Source: Prado023 sp964418695
GTDB taxonomy: Bacteria; Actinomycetota; Actinomycetes; S36-B12; CAIYMF01
Direction: 5' to 3'
Assembly (NCBI GenBank): GCA_964418695.1
Contig: CAYQMN010000016.1
Coordinates: forward strand, 3,634-67,633
Length of the DNA stretch: 64,000 nucleotides
This document shows positions 1 to 7,835 of this stretch, one piece after another (the first letter of the stretch is position 1; every line of letters starts with the position of its first letter). The translations under genes were made by a program, and so were the position numbers. The notes under the pieces were generated by a model. It was not told the origin of the DNA. It searched no databases and was given only the letters and a program-made list of their open reading frames with translations.

Positions 1-133
1 GCTCCACCTGCGCTGATCCGGTGTGCAAGTAGATCGCCTGCGCGCCCACAATCACGAGGGCATTCAGGTGCGCCTGCAGCGCTTCGAGCGCGTCGAGCAG
101 ACCCGCCCTGGCCATTGTCACTTCGTCAGTCAC
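1..133 (-). CDS. Nucleotidyltransferase-like protein, N-terminus only (AbiEii-type partner)
   Basis: The reading frame runs off the left edge of the window, so only about 44 N-terminal residues are visible. It begins at GTG 133, which overlaps the stop codon of the upstream gene by 8 bp; GTG 121 and ATG 115 are alternative starts. The peptide reads helix-rich residues and then GAQAIYLHTG, which resembles the first strand and helix of nucleotidyltransferase-fold proteins of the AbiEii toxin group. The tight coupling to an AbiEi-like winged-helix gene supports a type IV toxin-antitoxin-like pair, with this gene as the toxin half. The catalytic GS and DxD motifs lie outside the window, so activity cannot be judged. 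Confidence 0.6.
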   Translation of the reverse strand, partial: MTDEVTMARAGLLDALEALQAHLNALVIVGAQAIYLHTGSAQVE

Positions 134-1202
134 GGCGCCATTGCTCCTCGTTGGCCTTCATCCATTCGATCAAGTACTCCCCTTCAGCGGGTTCACGGCC
201 GGGGCCGTTGAGCAGATCGGCTGCGACCTGGGCGGGAGCGGCAATCGGGTATCCGGACTTGGACTGCGTCGAGTTGCGGAAGGGCACGTCGCCCACGGTT
301 GTGGGTTCAAGCAAGATGACGTTCGGCGCAGCCACATTGGGGCGCAACCCCCACTGCTCTGCAGCCTCGGGCATCGACGACACATAGACGAAGGCAACCT
401 TGGTGGGCGCGTAGCTAGCCCATTCCTTCACAGCAGCCGAACCCGTCACAGCAATCGCGAAGTTCCACCCCTGCGAGAGTCGTCCAAGGAAGGCGTCGAC
501 GCCGCGGGGCTCGATGAAGGCCATCAGGCGAGCGTTGTCTTGGAAGGCGGCATCCACACTCCACTCGCGGAGCAGGCGCTCCCAATCGGTCACGCTGTAC
601 GAGTCACCGTTCTTGACCACCAAGTCTTCGCGCTGGAGATACTCAAGAACGCGGTAGGTGGCACCGCTTGACGCCCCTGAAGCGGCAATGAGCTCACGCA
701 CACGCCAATCGCGACGGGAGTCCAAGAGGGCGCGCACCACCCGCGCCGCTGGTTCACCCTTGAGAGTTCCACGGGGGCGTCCCTTGCGCCATGGGTCTCG
801 GTCTTCGCCACGGCAGGAGATGAACAGGGCGGGCGAATCGCTCTCGATGCGCATGTTGCCGGTCGCGTCCACGTAGGAGAGACCCTCCTCGGTCAAGGCT
901 TCGCGGACCGACGGCGAGAGGTAGCGCGCGCCCACCACCGGTATGTCCGCGGGGCCGGTGGCCATGCTCCGCACTTGCGCACCGATCCGCGCAACGTCGC
1001 GACGGTCGACGACCTGCTTGACCTCAACCACCAGTCGCGTGCGACGGCCGTCCGGAGCCTCAATCTCCAGGTCGGGCCTCCGGGACCTGCCCGTGGGCTC
1101 GAAGGTCTCGGTGACCTGCCAACTGGCCGGCAGGTTCTCACGGAGCATTTTGGCGACGCTGCGCTCCACCTCGACTGCCGTTGGGGTGTCGTCCACAGCC
1201 AT
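126..1202 (-). CDS. AbiEi-like antitoxin/regulator with nuclease-like N-terminus and winged helix
   Basis: A 358-residue protein. Residues 40-65 contain D44 and an E60-V-K62 motif after a hydrophobic strand, the arrangement of a PD-(D/E)xK nuclease-like fold. Residues about 148-200 form a winged helix (VRALLDSRRDWRVRELIAAS, then a helix beginning SGATYRVLEYL). The C-terminal half resembles the AbiEi antitoxin C-terminal region. It is translationally coupled by an 8-bp overlap to a nucleotidyltransferase gene. In known AbiE systems the antitoxin also represses its own promoter, and inverted CCCGAAC/GTTCGGG sites lie 59-88 bp upstream of the start. The fold assignment is from motif order only; an orphan regulator is the main alternative. 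Confidence 0.65.
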   Translation of the reverse strand: MAVDDTPTAVEVERSVAKMLRENLPASWQVTETFEPTGRSRRPDLEIEAPDGRRTRLVVEVKQVVDRRDVARIGAQVRSMATGPADIPVVGARYLSPSVREALTEEGLSYVDATGNMRIESDSPALFISCRGEDRDPWRKGRPRGTLKGEPAARVVRALLDSRRDWRVRELIAASGASSGATYRVLEYLQREDLVVKNGDSYSVTDWERLLREWSVDAAFQDNARLMAFIEPRGVDAFLGRLSQGWNFAIAVTGSAAVKEWASYAPTKVAFVYVSSMPEAAEQWGLRPNVAAPNVILLEPTTVGDVPFRNSTQSKSGYPIAAPAQVAADLLNGPGREPAEGEYLIEWMKANEEQWRRD

Positions 1203-1260
1203 CGAAGCACCTCAGTTCAGATATTCGACTCATTCCGCTGGCGGCGGAATCGCGGCCTTA

Positions 1261-1290
1261 CCCGAACATCGTAGCGCAGGGTAGTTCGGG
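1261..1290 (-). promoter_or_regulatory. Inverted repeat CCCGAAC-N16-GTTCGGG upstream of the AbiEi-like gene
   Basis: Perfect 7-bp arms at 1261-1267 and 1284-1290, with a further copy TTCCCGAAC at 1328-1336. A TACGAT hexamer (minus strand, 1266-1271) sits between and over the arms and could be a -10 element. The position fits an autoregulatory operator of the AbiEi-like protein. The rest of 1203-1794 shows no credible gene. Confidence 0.4.
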
Positions 1291-1794
1291 AAACACTAGA
1301 AGCCCGCTGACGGCGGACAGCGAACCTTTCCCGAACAGCCACGCCGAACCGCACGTAGCGCCTTCCTCGTCAGCGCCTTCCTCGTCAGGGCGAGCGCGCC
1401 CCCGTCGAGGACATCGGCGCTCAGGGGCTCCGCGTGCTCGCTATGCTGAAGCGGTGCTCGACTTGAGGTCGAGGCGGTCCGATCACTTCGTCGGCGAGGT
1501 TCAGCTGGGCCTGCTCGGTGACGACTCGTGTTGCGGCCCGAGCCCGCTACGCCGCCGTCTTGCCGCTACACCCCCGAGGGTGGTGTCGGAGCACCAATCT
1601 CGCATCCGACGGATGCTTGTAGCGCTGTAGCGGCGAATTCCGGGGACGGGCAGAGGGCTGGCCGCGCCAGCTCGAACTGTCGCCCTGCCGGTACCTGCAT
1701 GCCTCCACGCAGGTGCCTACGAAGTGCCTACGGCCATGAACGCACCGGCACCGGATGGACGCCTCCGAACGTTGCTGAGCACGGTGTTCGAACG

Positions 1795-1870
1795 GCAGAC
1801 GACGTCGTAGACGGTCTGTCGCTGCCTTGTAAACAGGTGGTTCCCGGTTCGAGTCCGGGCGTCGGCTCCG
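1795..1870 (+). tRNA. Degenerate tRNA-Thr(UGU)-like sequence, candidate att site
   Basis: The 3' part is a clean tRNA: anticodon loop CTTGTAA (UGU, Thr), variable loop TGGTT, T stem CCCGG/CCGGG around TTCGAGT, and acceptor strand CGTCGGC followed by T and CCG rather than CCA. Counting back 73 nt, GCAGACG (1795-1801) pairs with CGTCGGC at 6 of 7 positions. The D arm (1804-1819) does not fold and lacks the usual GCTCAG-type sequence, and the anticodon stem has mismatches. It is either a decayed tRNA or an integration scar in which only the 3' half is faithful. A fully functional tRNA looks unlikely. Confidence 0.55.
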
Positions 1871-2121
1871 TATCGTCGTAGGTCAGGGCCGGTTTGCGCG
1901 TGCGCGGTATAGCGTCTGGCTGAGGTCACAGACCCTGATCGTCCCGGCCATCCCGGCAGGCAGCCTCGCCGTTGCCTGGCTGGCCTTCCGCTGGGAGTAG
2001 GCACTCCGGGGGGCGGAGCGAAGGATGGAGTCGAGATGTTGGAGCTCACGGAGGCGGTGACGATCGCCACCCAGCGACCGAGACGTCGCCGACCCGCAGC
2101 GTCGACCGAACCCAGACTCGT

Positions 2122-2337
2122 GACAACCGGGCCTTGACCGAGGGAGTGCTGGACGTAGATCACGGGTGCCCCTGCCCGGTGGGCCCGGTCGGCCAGGTCG
2201 GCCAGGTCGGCGATCGTGTTCACCAGCTGGTCACCGCGATAGATCGGCGCGGACCTGCGGAACCGCCCGGTCTGAACGTCGATCACGGGCAGCGCGCTGC
2301 GACCTTGGGACGGCTCGGAACCCAGCTCATCGCCCAT
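2122..2337 (-). pseudogene. Isochorismatase-family hydrolase remnant
   Basis: Minus-strand translation from 2301 downward gives LPVIDVQTGRFRRSAPIYRG, then a helix and GAPVIYVQHS. This matches the N-terminal strand-helix-strand of cysteine hydrolases of the isochorismatase/nicotinamidase family, including the catalytic Asp of the VIDVQ motif. After about residue 60 the similarity stops and the frame continues into non-family sequence running over the tRNA-like element, so the catalytic Lys and Cys are missing. ATG 2337 gives a possible start. It sits next to two other gene remnants and is almost certainly dead. Confidence 0.6.
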
Positions 2338-2419
2338 GACGGCATCCTGCGCTCGCCGCCGCCGCCGACGCCCAGCCGCGGCGACGACGTCATCGAACGC
2401 GCGCAAGGATGCAGCCCCG

Positions 2420-2788
2420 TCAGGCAGGATTCCGGACCGCGTGGCGAACGTAGACCACTCCGTTGGCGAATCGTCGCTCGTCCAGCAGCTCGAGGTTGAG
2501 TCGTACGCCCCGTGGCAGTGCGGGCTTCCCGCCACCCACGACCACGGGACAGAGCAGCAGCACGCACTCGTCGACCAGACCGTGCCGGAACGCCTCCGCC
2601 GCGATGCCCGCGCCGCCGATGCTCAGGTCCGAGTCGGAGGTCTCCTTGAGTCCTCGCACGGCCGCTGGCTCGAACGTCCGCTCGATCGTCGTGCGCTCCG
2701 TCGCAACGCTGTCGAGCGAGGATGAGTAGACGATCTTGTCGGTGTCCCGCCAGATGGCGGCGTACTCGCGGACCACCGCAGGCTCGTC
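2420..2788 (-). pseudogene. Dihydrofolate reductase/RibD-type reductase, C-terminal fragment
   Basis: About 122 residues match the second half of stand-alone RibD C-terminal/DHFR-family proteins: EPAVVREYAAIWRDTDKIVY, a central SDLSIGGAGIAAEAFRHGLV, and the VLLLCPVVVGGGKPALP strand near the end. Family members are about 180-200 residues and begin with a strand carrying a SLDGYVA-like motif, which is absent here; the sequence upstream of 2788 has no family similarity. ATG 2833 could give a 137-residue product, but it would lack the nucleotide-binding N-terminus. I call it a 5'-truncated pseudogene. Confidence 0.65.
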
Positions 2789-2962
2789 GGTGGCCGGCGC
2801 CGCCGACCGTGGGCGGCCGCCGACCCGACTCATGGCCCCGGCGCGTCCGCAGGCGGCCGGACGCAGGAGGCCGTGTCGGTCGCTGGATCGTGGGCTCTTC
2901 TGCCAGGGGTTCTAGGTGGGTCACCACGAGCCATGCCGATCCCCGCCGGTCAGCGGAGGGTC

Positions 2963-3296
2963 GATGAGGTCGTCGTGCGGCGGCTGATCCGCAGGCAGTT
3001 CCCCCAATAGAAGGTCTGCCGGTCGAGCAGGCCCACACGACGGGCACCGTCGACGCGCTGTTCCGCATCGGTGCCGGGCTCGTGGCGTGATTCCTGCTGG
3101 TGAGCCAGGATCCGGACGCGGTTCGCGCGTGGAGCTTCGCCGTGCGGTCAGCTGCACCGACACGCAATGGGAGCGTGGGATGGCGTGGGCGTTTCAGCGA
3201 GCCCTCGGTCTGGTGCGGTGCTACGCCGAGTCCGACCCTTCGTTGAGCCAATGGGGACGCCGCACCCTGAACCGCATCGCCGCTGCCGCCATGTAG
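2963..3296 (+). pseudogene. Aminoglycoside phosphotransferase-family remnant, three frames
   Basis: Pieces of one phosphotransferase lie in order but in different frames. From 2963 the frame gives DEVVVRRLIRRQFPQ and then a stop. From 3013 another frame gives LPVEQAHTTGTVDALFRIGA and then a stop. From about 3160 a third frame gives WAFQRALGLVRCYAESDPSL and GRRTLNRIAAAAM. These match the N-terminal helix, the glycine-rich strand and the C-terminal helices of the family. The catalytic HGD and DFG-like segments in the middle are deleted. At about 330 bp against a normal 880-900 bp this is a decayed gene. Confidence 0.6.
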
Positions 3297-3492
3297 CGGC
3301 GCGCTGGGGGCGCCGGTGGCTCGGCGACGAGCGCTGCACTCGCGATGGTCGGCCGGCGCGGCGGAAGACCGCGCCCACTTCAGTGTCAGCAAGACCGGTG
3401 CCACGGCGCCGAGTCCACCCCGCTAGGACGTCGGACGAACTCACGGTCTACGGTGCTCGCACCAACGCCAGGCTGCTCACATGGAGGGTCCG

Positions 3493-4002
3493 ATGCCGTC
3501 ATCCACGTCGCCCGCCGAGGTCGCCGCTGGCATCTTCCAGGCCCTCGGCCGGCGCGACCTCGACGCGGTCGCCGACTTGCAGCACGACGAGGTCGTCGAC
3601 GACTTCGTCGCCGTCGGGGTCTACCGCGGCAAGCCGGCAGTCCGCGCCTTCTTCGAGGAGCTCTTCGCCGCACTGCCGGACGGCACCCTCACCCCGGAGC
3701 GGATCACGGCCCACGGCGACCACGCGACCGTGCAGTGGCGCATCGCCGGGACCTTCAGCGGTCGCCCGTTCCAGGGCATCCAGGCGACGGGCCGGCGCGT
3801 CGACGTGCGGGGCGTCGACGTCATGCACATCGTCGACGGCCGACTGCTCGACAACACCATCTACTACGACGGCCTGTCCTTCGCCCGCCAGATCGGCCTG
3901 CTGCCCAGCGCCGGTTCCCGGGGCGACCGGGCACTGACCTCGGCGTTCAACGCCCAGACCGTCCTGCGATCGAAGCTGCCCCTGCCGCCGCGCGGGAGCT
4001 GA
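3493..4002 (+). CDS. SnoaL-like (NTF2-fold) ester cyclase-family protein
   Basis: A 169-residue protein with the SnoaL-like alpha+beta barrel pattern: an N-terminal helix (AAGIFQALGRRDLDAVADL), then YRGKPAVRAFFEELFAALPD, then strands with HATVQWRIAGTF and a C-terminal VDVMHIVDGRLLDNTIYYDG. The family covers polyketide cyclases, small-molecule isomerases and many uncharacterised proteins, so the substrate is unknown. I choose ATG 3493 because GGAGGG lies 5 bp before it; ATG 3481 has no ribosome-binding site. The last 25 residues go beyond the fold and are low-complexity. It stands alone among remnants and may itself be acquired DNA. Confidence 0.75.
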   Translation: MPSSTSPAEVAAGIFQALGRRDLDAVADLQHDEVVDDFVAVGVYRGKPAVRAFFEELFAALPDGTLTPERITAHGDHATVQWRIAGTFSGRPFQGIQATGRRVDVRGVDVMHIVDGRLLDNTIYYDGLSFARQIGLLPSAGSRGDRALTSAFNAQTVLRSKLPLPPRGS

Positions 4003-4388
4003 ACAGCCACCCTCGCGCCACGGCGCACCCTCGGGTACCGGAGCGGCGGCCATCCACGCCAGTGCGGTCCCCGACGACACTCAACCGGCCCTGGAGGGCG
4101 TGGGCGCGTCCGCGCAGGGCTACGGTCTGGGCATCACCGCCGTGACCGGACGGCACGCGGAGACGGTGGCGCAGCCGCGTGACCGGAACGGTACGCGCGC
4201 CGATGCGCGGGCAGCTCGGCAGTTGCCGGCAGCCTGGATGCGGCATCGGCGGTTCCGTGCGGACGGGGACCGGATTCACGCGCGAGCTGCCGGCGACGGC
4301 CGACGTCACGAGCGGATCGACGGGGCGGTCAGTGTCGAGGTCCACCCTCCGGGGACGCCGCGAGCCGGTACTCGCCGCGGACCGTGGC
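4003..4388. other. Gene-free stretch between convergent SnoaL-like and cupin genes
   Basis: No frame shows family similarity or a plausible start with ribosome-binding site. Open frames here have compositions expected of random high-GC sequence. I see no strong hairpin with a T run. It belongs to the same gene-poor left end as the remnants at 2.1-3.3 kb. Confidence 0.5.
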
Positions 4389-4709
4389 TCAGCTGGTGAC
4401 TCGCTGATCGAGCATGATCAGTGCCAGACGGCTGGGGATCAGGGCCGTCACCTCATGGGCCACTCGACTGCCCAGGTGGATGATCCCTCCCGGTGCCAGC
4501 TCAACGACCTCGCCTTGCGCACGCACCCTGAGTCGGCCGTCGAGCACCTGCAGCAGGACCGGCACCGCCGCGGTGTGCTCGCTCAGCTCCTGGGCGGCAT
4601 CGAAGGAGAAGAGCACGACCCTTGCACCCTCGGCGCGCAGCACGGTGCGCGAGACAGTGGCTTCCTCGGCGACCTCGATCAGGCTGGCAAGGTCCGAGAT
4701 GTACTCCAT
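4389..4709 (-). CDS. Small cupin-domain protein
   Basis: A 106-residue single-domain cupin. Motif 1 is degenerate (the region ELSEHTAAVPVLLQVLDGRL carries one His), and motif 2 contains LAPGGIIHLGSRVAHEVTAL, with His residues around the second cupin strand. N-terminal residues 1-25 form a helix typical of the DUF861/cupin_2 'LLQVLEG' subgroup, which is often linked to stress or aromatic metabolism. Having few metal ligands, it may bind metal weakly or act as a sensor. The gene stands alone, and the region upstream of its start has no recognisable gene for about 350 bp. Confidence 0.75.
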   Translation of the reverse strand: MEYISDLASLIEVAEEATVSRTVLRAEGARVVLFSFDAAQELSEHTAAVPVLLQVLDGRLRVRAQGEVVELAPGGIIHLGSRVAHEVTALIPSRLALIMLDQRVTS

Positions 4710-5063
4710 GGGCGTGTCCTCTCCTCGTCGATCCCACCGGCCGCGTCGTGTCCGGGGGGTGGGTGTGGTCGGGTCGTGCGCGCAGCATCGGGATCAGGGA
4801 GACCGGCCATGAAGCGTGCCTCGGTGTCATCCTGCTGCTCGTCTGCGCCCCGATGCTGATCGCGGGTGCGGTACCGGCAGTGTTGGAGGTCGCGGACGGC
4901 CCGGGGATCCTGGGTCGTCCGGGTGGTCGTGGTGGGCCACGCGCCCGGACGCAGGTCGCGACCCCCCGTGGTCTGTGGTCGCCGAGCACCGAGGCGTCAC
5001 GGCCAGCTCCGACGCTGAGCGGATTCCTGTGTAGCGGCGGCGCTCGGGTGTCATCCTGGGGCG
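4710..5063. other. Gene-poor stretch with a possible hydrophobic fragment
   Basis: No complete gene. Around 4826-4900 on the plus strand one frame encodes a hydrophobic run (GVILLLVCAPMLIAGAVPAV) with no start codon or ribosome-binding site in a sensible position and no recognisable continuation. It may be debris of a small membrane protein or chance. Confidence 0.3.
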
Positions 5064-5486
5064 ATGGCCGGTCCGCTGGAAGTGCCCGGTGGGGTGAGGA
5101 TCCCGGCGGGGGAGTTGGTGTGGCGGTTCTCCAGGTCCTCGGGCCCCGGCGGTCAGAGCGTGAACACCACGGACTCGCGGGTGGAGCTGGTGTTCGACCT
5201 GGGCGCCTCTGACGCCTTCAGCGCCGGACAGAAGGACCGGGCCAGGAGTCGCCTGGGCCGTCGGCTCAACGACGGAGTCCTGGTGGTTGTGGCGAGCGAG
5301 CACCGCTCCCAGCTGCGCAATCGCCAGGAGGCCGAGCGGCGGTTGGCCGAGCTCGTGGGAGACGCGATCGCCGCCCCTCCCCGGTCCCGTCGACCAACTC
5401 GCGCCACGCGCGCCTCGGTGGAGCGGCGGCTGGCGGCGAAGAAGCGTCGTTCCCGACTCAAGCGAGCCCGCCGCGGGGAGGATTGA
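5064..5486 (+). CDS. arfB: Peptidyl-tRNA hydrolase ArfB (ribosome rescue factor)
   Basis: A 140-residue protein with the class-I release-factor catalytic loop SGPGGQSVN; GGQ lies at residues 29-31, with SRS just before it. A basic tail (residues 105-140, rich in Arg and Lys) matches the ArfB C-terminus that inserts into the empty mRNA channel of stalled ribosomes. The protein hydrolyses peptidyl-tRNA on non-stop complexes. Length and order match the family exactly. ATG 5064 is preceded by GGGGCG. It is a single-gene unit with no visible operon partner. Confidence 0.92.
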   Translation: MAGPLEVPGGVRIPAGELVWRFSRSSGPGGQSVNTTDSRVELVFDLGASDAFSAGQKDRARSRLGRRLNDGVLVVVASEHRSQLRNRQEAERRLAELVGDAIAAPPRSRRPTRATRASVERRLAAKKRRSRLKRARRGED

Positions 5487-5696
5487 GCCCGCTGTCCACC
5501 GGGCCGCGAGCCGCCCCCGCGGAGCGATCCGGTGGGGGCCTCCTGGTGTCGGGAGGTTGCCGGGTACCGGCAACGGGCGGCCTGCGAACGTGTCCCGCGC
5601 GGGGGGTAGCCGAAAGGCGCTCGTGCCGGCATGGTGGACAGGGAGCAGGCGGACGAGATCCCCTGCCGATCACGTCTCGACATGGAGGACCCCGCA

Positions 5697-6299
5697 ATGA
5701 GCACCGCCACTGTCAGCCCCGCCCGGGACACCCGATCCGAGCGGCCGATGCTGACCTTGGACGGGCGGGCCCTGCTCCACGACCGGGTCAGGTGGCTGCG
5801 CGACGAGGAGATCCCGGTGATGCGCGAGGCCGCGTTCAACGACCCCGCGGACTGGACGCTCAGGCTCGACCTCGACCGCGCCGAGGAGCTGCTGCGCACC
5901 CTGGAGCGGACCCTGCACGTGGCCGACACCGTCCCGGTCGGCAAGACCGACATCTCGACGGTCGAGTTCGGCGACCTGGTCACCGTCGAGTTCCCCGCGA
6001 CGGACACCACCGCAGCCCGTGTCGCGCGATTCCGCATCGTGCACCCGATCGAGGCACGGCTGGACGACGAACGGATCTCGGTGCACTCCCCCCTTGGCCA
6101 GGCGCTGATCGGCGCTCAGGTCAGGCAGACCGTCGCCGTGCACGCCCCCGCACGCCGCTACCACGTCCACGTGCTCTCGGCCGTCCGCCCGACCCTGCCC
6201 CCCGGCGCCAGGCAGCATGCGCCCACCCGCCCGGCGCTGCCCGAGGCGGACGTTCACTCCGGCCAGCCGAGCAGCCGCGCCCCGAGGACCGCCACGTAG
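5697..6299 (+). CDS. GreA/GreB-family transcript elongation factor-like protein
   Basis: About 200 residues. The N-terminal half is a helical coiled coil (LDGRALLHDRVRWLRDEEIP and later LDLDRAEELLRTLERTL). The C-terminal half is a GreA C-terminal/FKBP-like domain: VEFGDLVTVEFP, then RIVHPIEARLDDERISVHSP, then GQALIGAQVRQTVAVHAP. These match Gre factors and Rnk-type proteins that bind in the RNA polymerase secondary channel. The tip acidic residues of true GreA are not clear, so an inhibitor or regulator role is possible. ATG 5697 is used; an upstream ATG at 5631 is less likely. The 3' end overlaps the convergent PucR gene by 46 bp. Confidence 0.75.
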   Translation: MSTATVSPARDTRSERPMLTLDGRALLHDRVRWLRDEEIPVMREAAFNDPADWTLRLDLDRAEELLRTLERTLHVADTVPVGKTDISTVEFGDLVTVEFPATDTTAARVARFRIVHPIEARLDDERISVHSPLGQALIGAQVRQTVAVHAPARRYHVHVLSAVRPTLPPGARQHAPTRPALPEADVHSGQPSSRAPRTAT

Positions 6300-7483
6300 A
6301 GCGTGAACCGCTGCATCGGGTCGCCCGGGTCGTAGCCGGTCATCGCGTGGACCCGGGCCAGCCGGTAGGAGACCGCGCGCACCGACAGGTTCAGCCGGCG
6401 CGCGGCGACGGTCGCGACATCGCCGGCCGCGAAGTACGCCTCAAGGGTCTCCAACCACGGCTGCGCCCCACCACGGGCCTGGGTGAGCGGACTGAGGACC
6501 GACTCGACGAGGTCCGCGATGGCCGGCCGGTCCCGGGCCAGCACCCGATAGATGAGCAGGTCGCGGGCGTGCGCGACCGGCTGATCCATCCGCAGCCGCT
6601 GGACCAGCTCCAGGGCCTCCCGGGCCTCCTCGTAGGAGCGCGCCACCCCGTAGGCCCCCGGATACGGCCGCCCCTCGGCAACCTGCCAAGGGCCGCCGGT
6701 CGGCAGCGTGGAGAGCTGGCCATGCACCAGCGTCGCGAGGTCGTCAGCGCCCGGGCGGGTCGGGGCGACGGTCGGGGTCGGGGTCATCACCACCAGCAGC
6801 CCGTCCTTCGTCGCGACCAGGACCCCGCGGTCGCCGAACCGGTCCAGGATGAGTCGCTCCAGCGCGCTCACGGCCGCCGCCGTGTCCGGCAGCCGCACGG
6901 CCGGGGCCGCCAGGGCCACCCGGTGCGGCCGACCCAGGTCGAGACCGAACGGCTCCCCCCGCTCGATCAGCCCGGCCAGGTCCGAGTCACCGCGCAGCAG
7001 GTCGTCCACCAGCTCGCGGCGGGCGGCCTCCTCCCGACGGATCCGCGTGCGCACGGCCTCCTCGTAGCCGTCGACCAGGGCCGCCACTGCACCGTCGACC
7101 ACCCGGAGCACCGCCTCGGCAGCGGACCGCACGACCTCGCTGTCCCTGGACCGGGCATCTGCCGGCAGCCTGCGCCACAACCGCCATGCCGACGACAGGT
7201 AGAGGTCGACCGCCCGCGCCGCCGGAACGCCCTGCTCCGCCGCACCGCGTCCCAACGCCGCCACCGCCGCCAGCTCCCGCTCACCGGGGTGCCTGCCCGA
7301 GACGGCGGCCTCGGCGAGGAGGGACAGGTAGTCGCCCAGCAAGCCGACCGGCACCCCGGCGTGGCGGGCCGCGTCCGCGCCCACCTCAGCCAGCCACCCG
7401 CCATCCACGGACGCGGAGCGCGCCACCGCGTCCTGCCCAGCACGTCCGACCCCGCCGCCGCGCGCGCCCTCTCCGCTCGTCAC
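6254..7483 (-). CDS. PucR-family helix-turn-helix transcriptional regulator
   Basis: A 409-residue protein from GTG 7483. The N-terminal two-thirds is a helical sensor region followed by a GGDEF-like alpha/beta domain (ILDRFGDRGVLVATKDGLLV). The C-terminus is the PucR HTH_30 domain (residues about 345-395) with WLETLEAYFAAGDVATVAAR, then LNLSVRAVSYRLARV. This is the usual actinobacterial CdaR/PucR layout. The frame stays open far upstream of 7483, but that part is compositionally unlike the protein. It is divergent from the oxidoreductase-PFOR cluster starting at 7836, so it is a candidate regulator of it. Confidence 0.8.
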   Translation of the reverse strand: MTSGEGARGGGVGRAGQDAVARSASVDGGWLAEVGADAARHAGVPVGLLGDYLSLLAEAAVSGRHPGERELAAVAALGRGAAEQGVPAARAVDLYLSSAWRLWRRLPADARSRDSEVVRSAAEAVLRVVDGAVAALVDGYEEAVRTRIRREEAARRELVDDLLRGDSDLAGLIERGEPFGLDLGRPHRVALAAPAVRLPDTAAAVSALERLILDRFGDRGVLVATKDGLLVVMTPTPTVAPTRPGADDLATLVHGQLSTLPTGGPWQVAEGRPYPGAYGVARSYEEAREALELVQRLRMDQPVAHARDLLIYRVLARDRPAIADLVESVLSPLTQARGGAQPWLETLEAYFAAGDVATVAARRLNLSVRAVSYRLARVHAMTGYDPGDPMQRFTLYVAVLGARLLGWPE

Positions 7484-7835
7484 CCGGCCAGTACACCCAA
7501 ACTGCCGGGGCACGGCAACCAGCCGGCACCATCGAGCTTGAGACGAGAGGGACCGCGAGCACAGGGGTGCGACCTCTCCCGAACGGGTTCGACGGGGTCG
7601 AGTGGGGAGCTGGAGCGCGAGAGCGGCGCGGATCGTGCTGCAGCAGGAAGGTCCGCTCATCGAAGCGCCTGCGCCGCAGCCACGCGGTGACCTCGTCAGC
7701 ACGACCACCGTCCGCACCGGCAGCTCCCGCACGGGCGCAGCAGCCCCGCGGCACCCGATCGGGAACCCCCGGCTCGTAGGATCGAGACAGCCGACGCCTC
7801 GGCACCCCGCCGAGGGTGTCACTAGGAGATGTCCG
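7484..7835. other. Divergent intergenic region between PucR regulator and PFOR cluster
   Basis: A 352-bp region between divergent genes. A TAGGAT hexamer near 7778 could be a -10 element for the oxidoreductase operon, but no convincing -35 is visible. AGGAG at 7824-7828 is the ribosome-binding site that selects GTG 7836. No credible gene is seen. Confidence 0.4.

Noticed and set aside
1181..1630. Plus-strand frame of 149 residues upstream of the tRNA-like element
   Set aside because: Starts inside the AbiEi-like gene, has no motif, and has no ribosome-binding site.
1795..1870. A normal, functional tRNA-Thr
   Set aside because: The D arm cannot form, the anticodon stem has mismatches and the 3' end is CCG. 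The sequence looks decayed or recombined.
1717..1900. Peptide containing ADARTRTGNHLFTRQ on the minus strand
   Set aside because: This is the well-known artefact of translating a tRNA 3' half backwards; it supports the tRNA-like call, not a protein.
3167..4145. Plus-strand frames overlapping the SnoaL-like gene
   Set aside because: Arg/Pro-rich out-of-frame shadows of the SnoaL-like gene.
4826..4900. Hydrophobic peptide possibly from a small membrane protein
   Set aside because: No start codon with ribosome-binding site, no continuation, and too short to judge.
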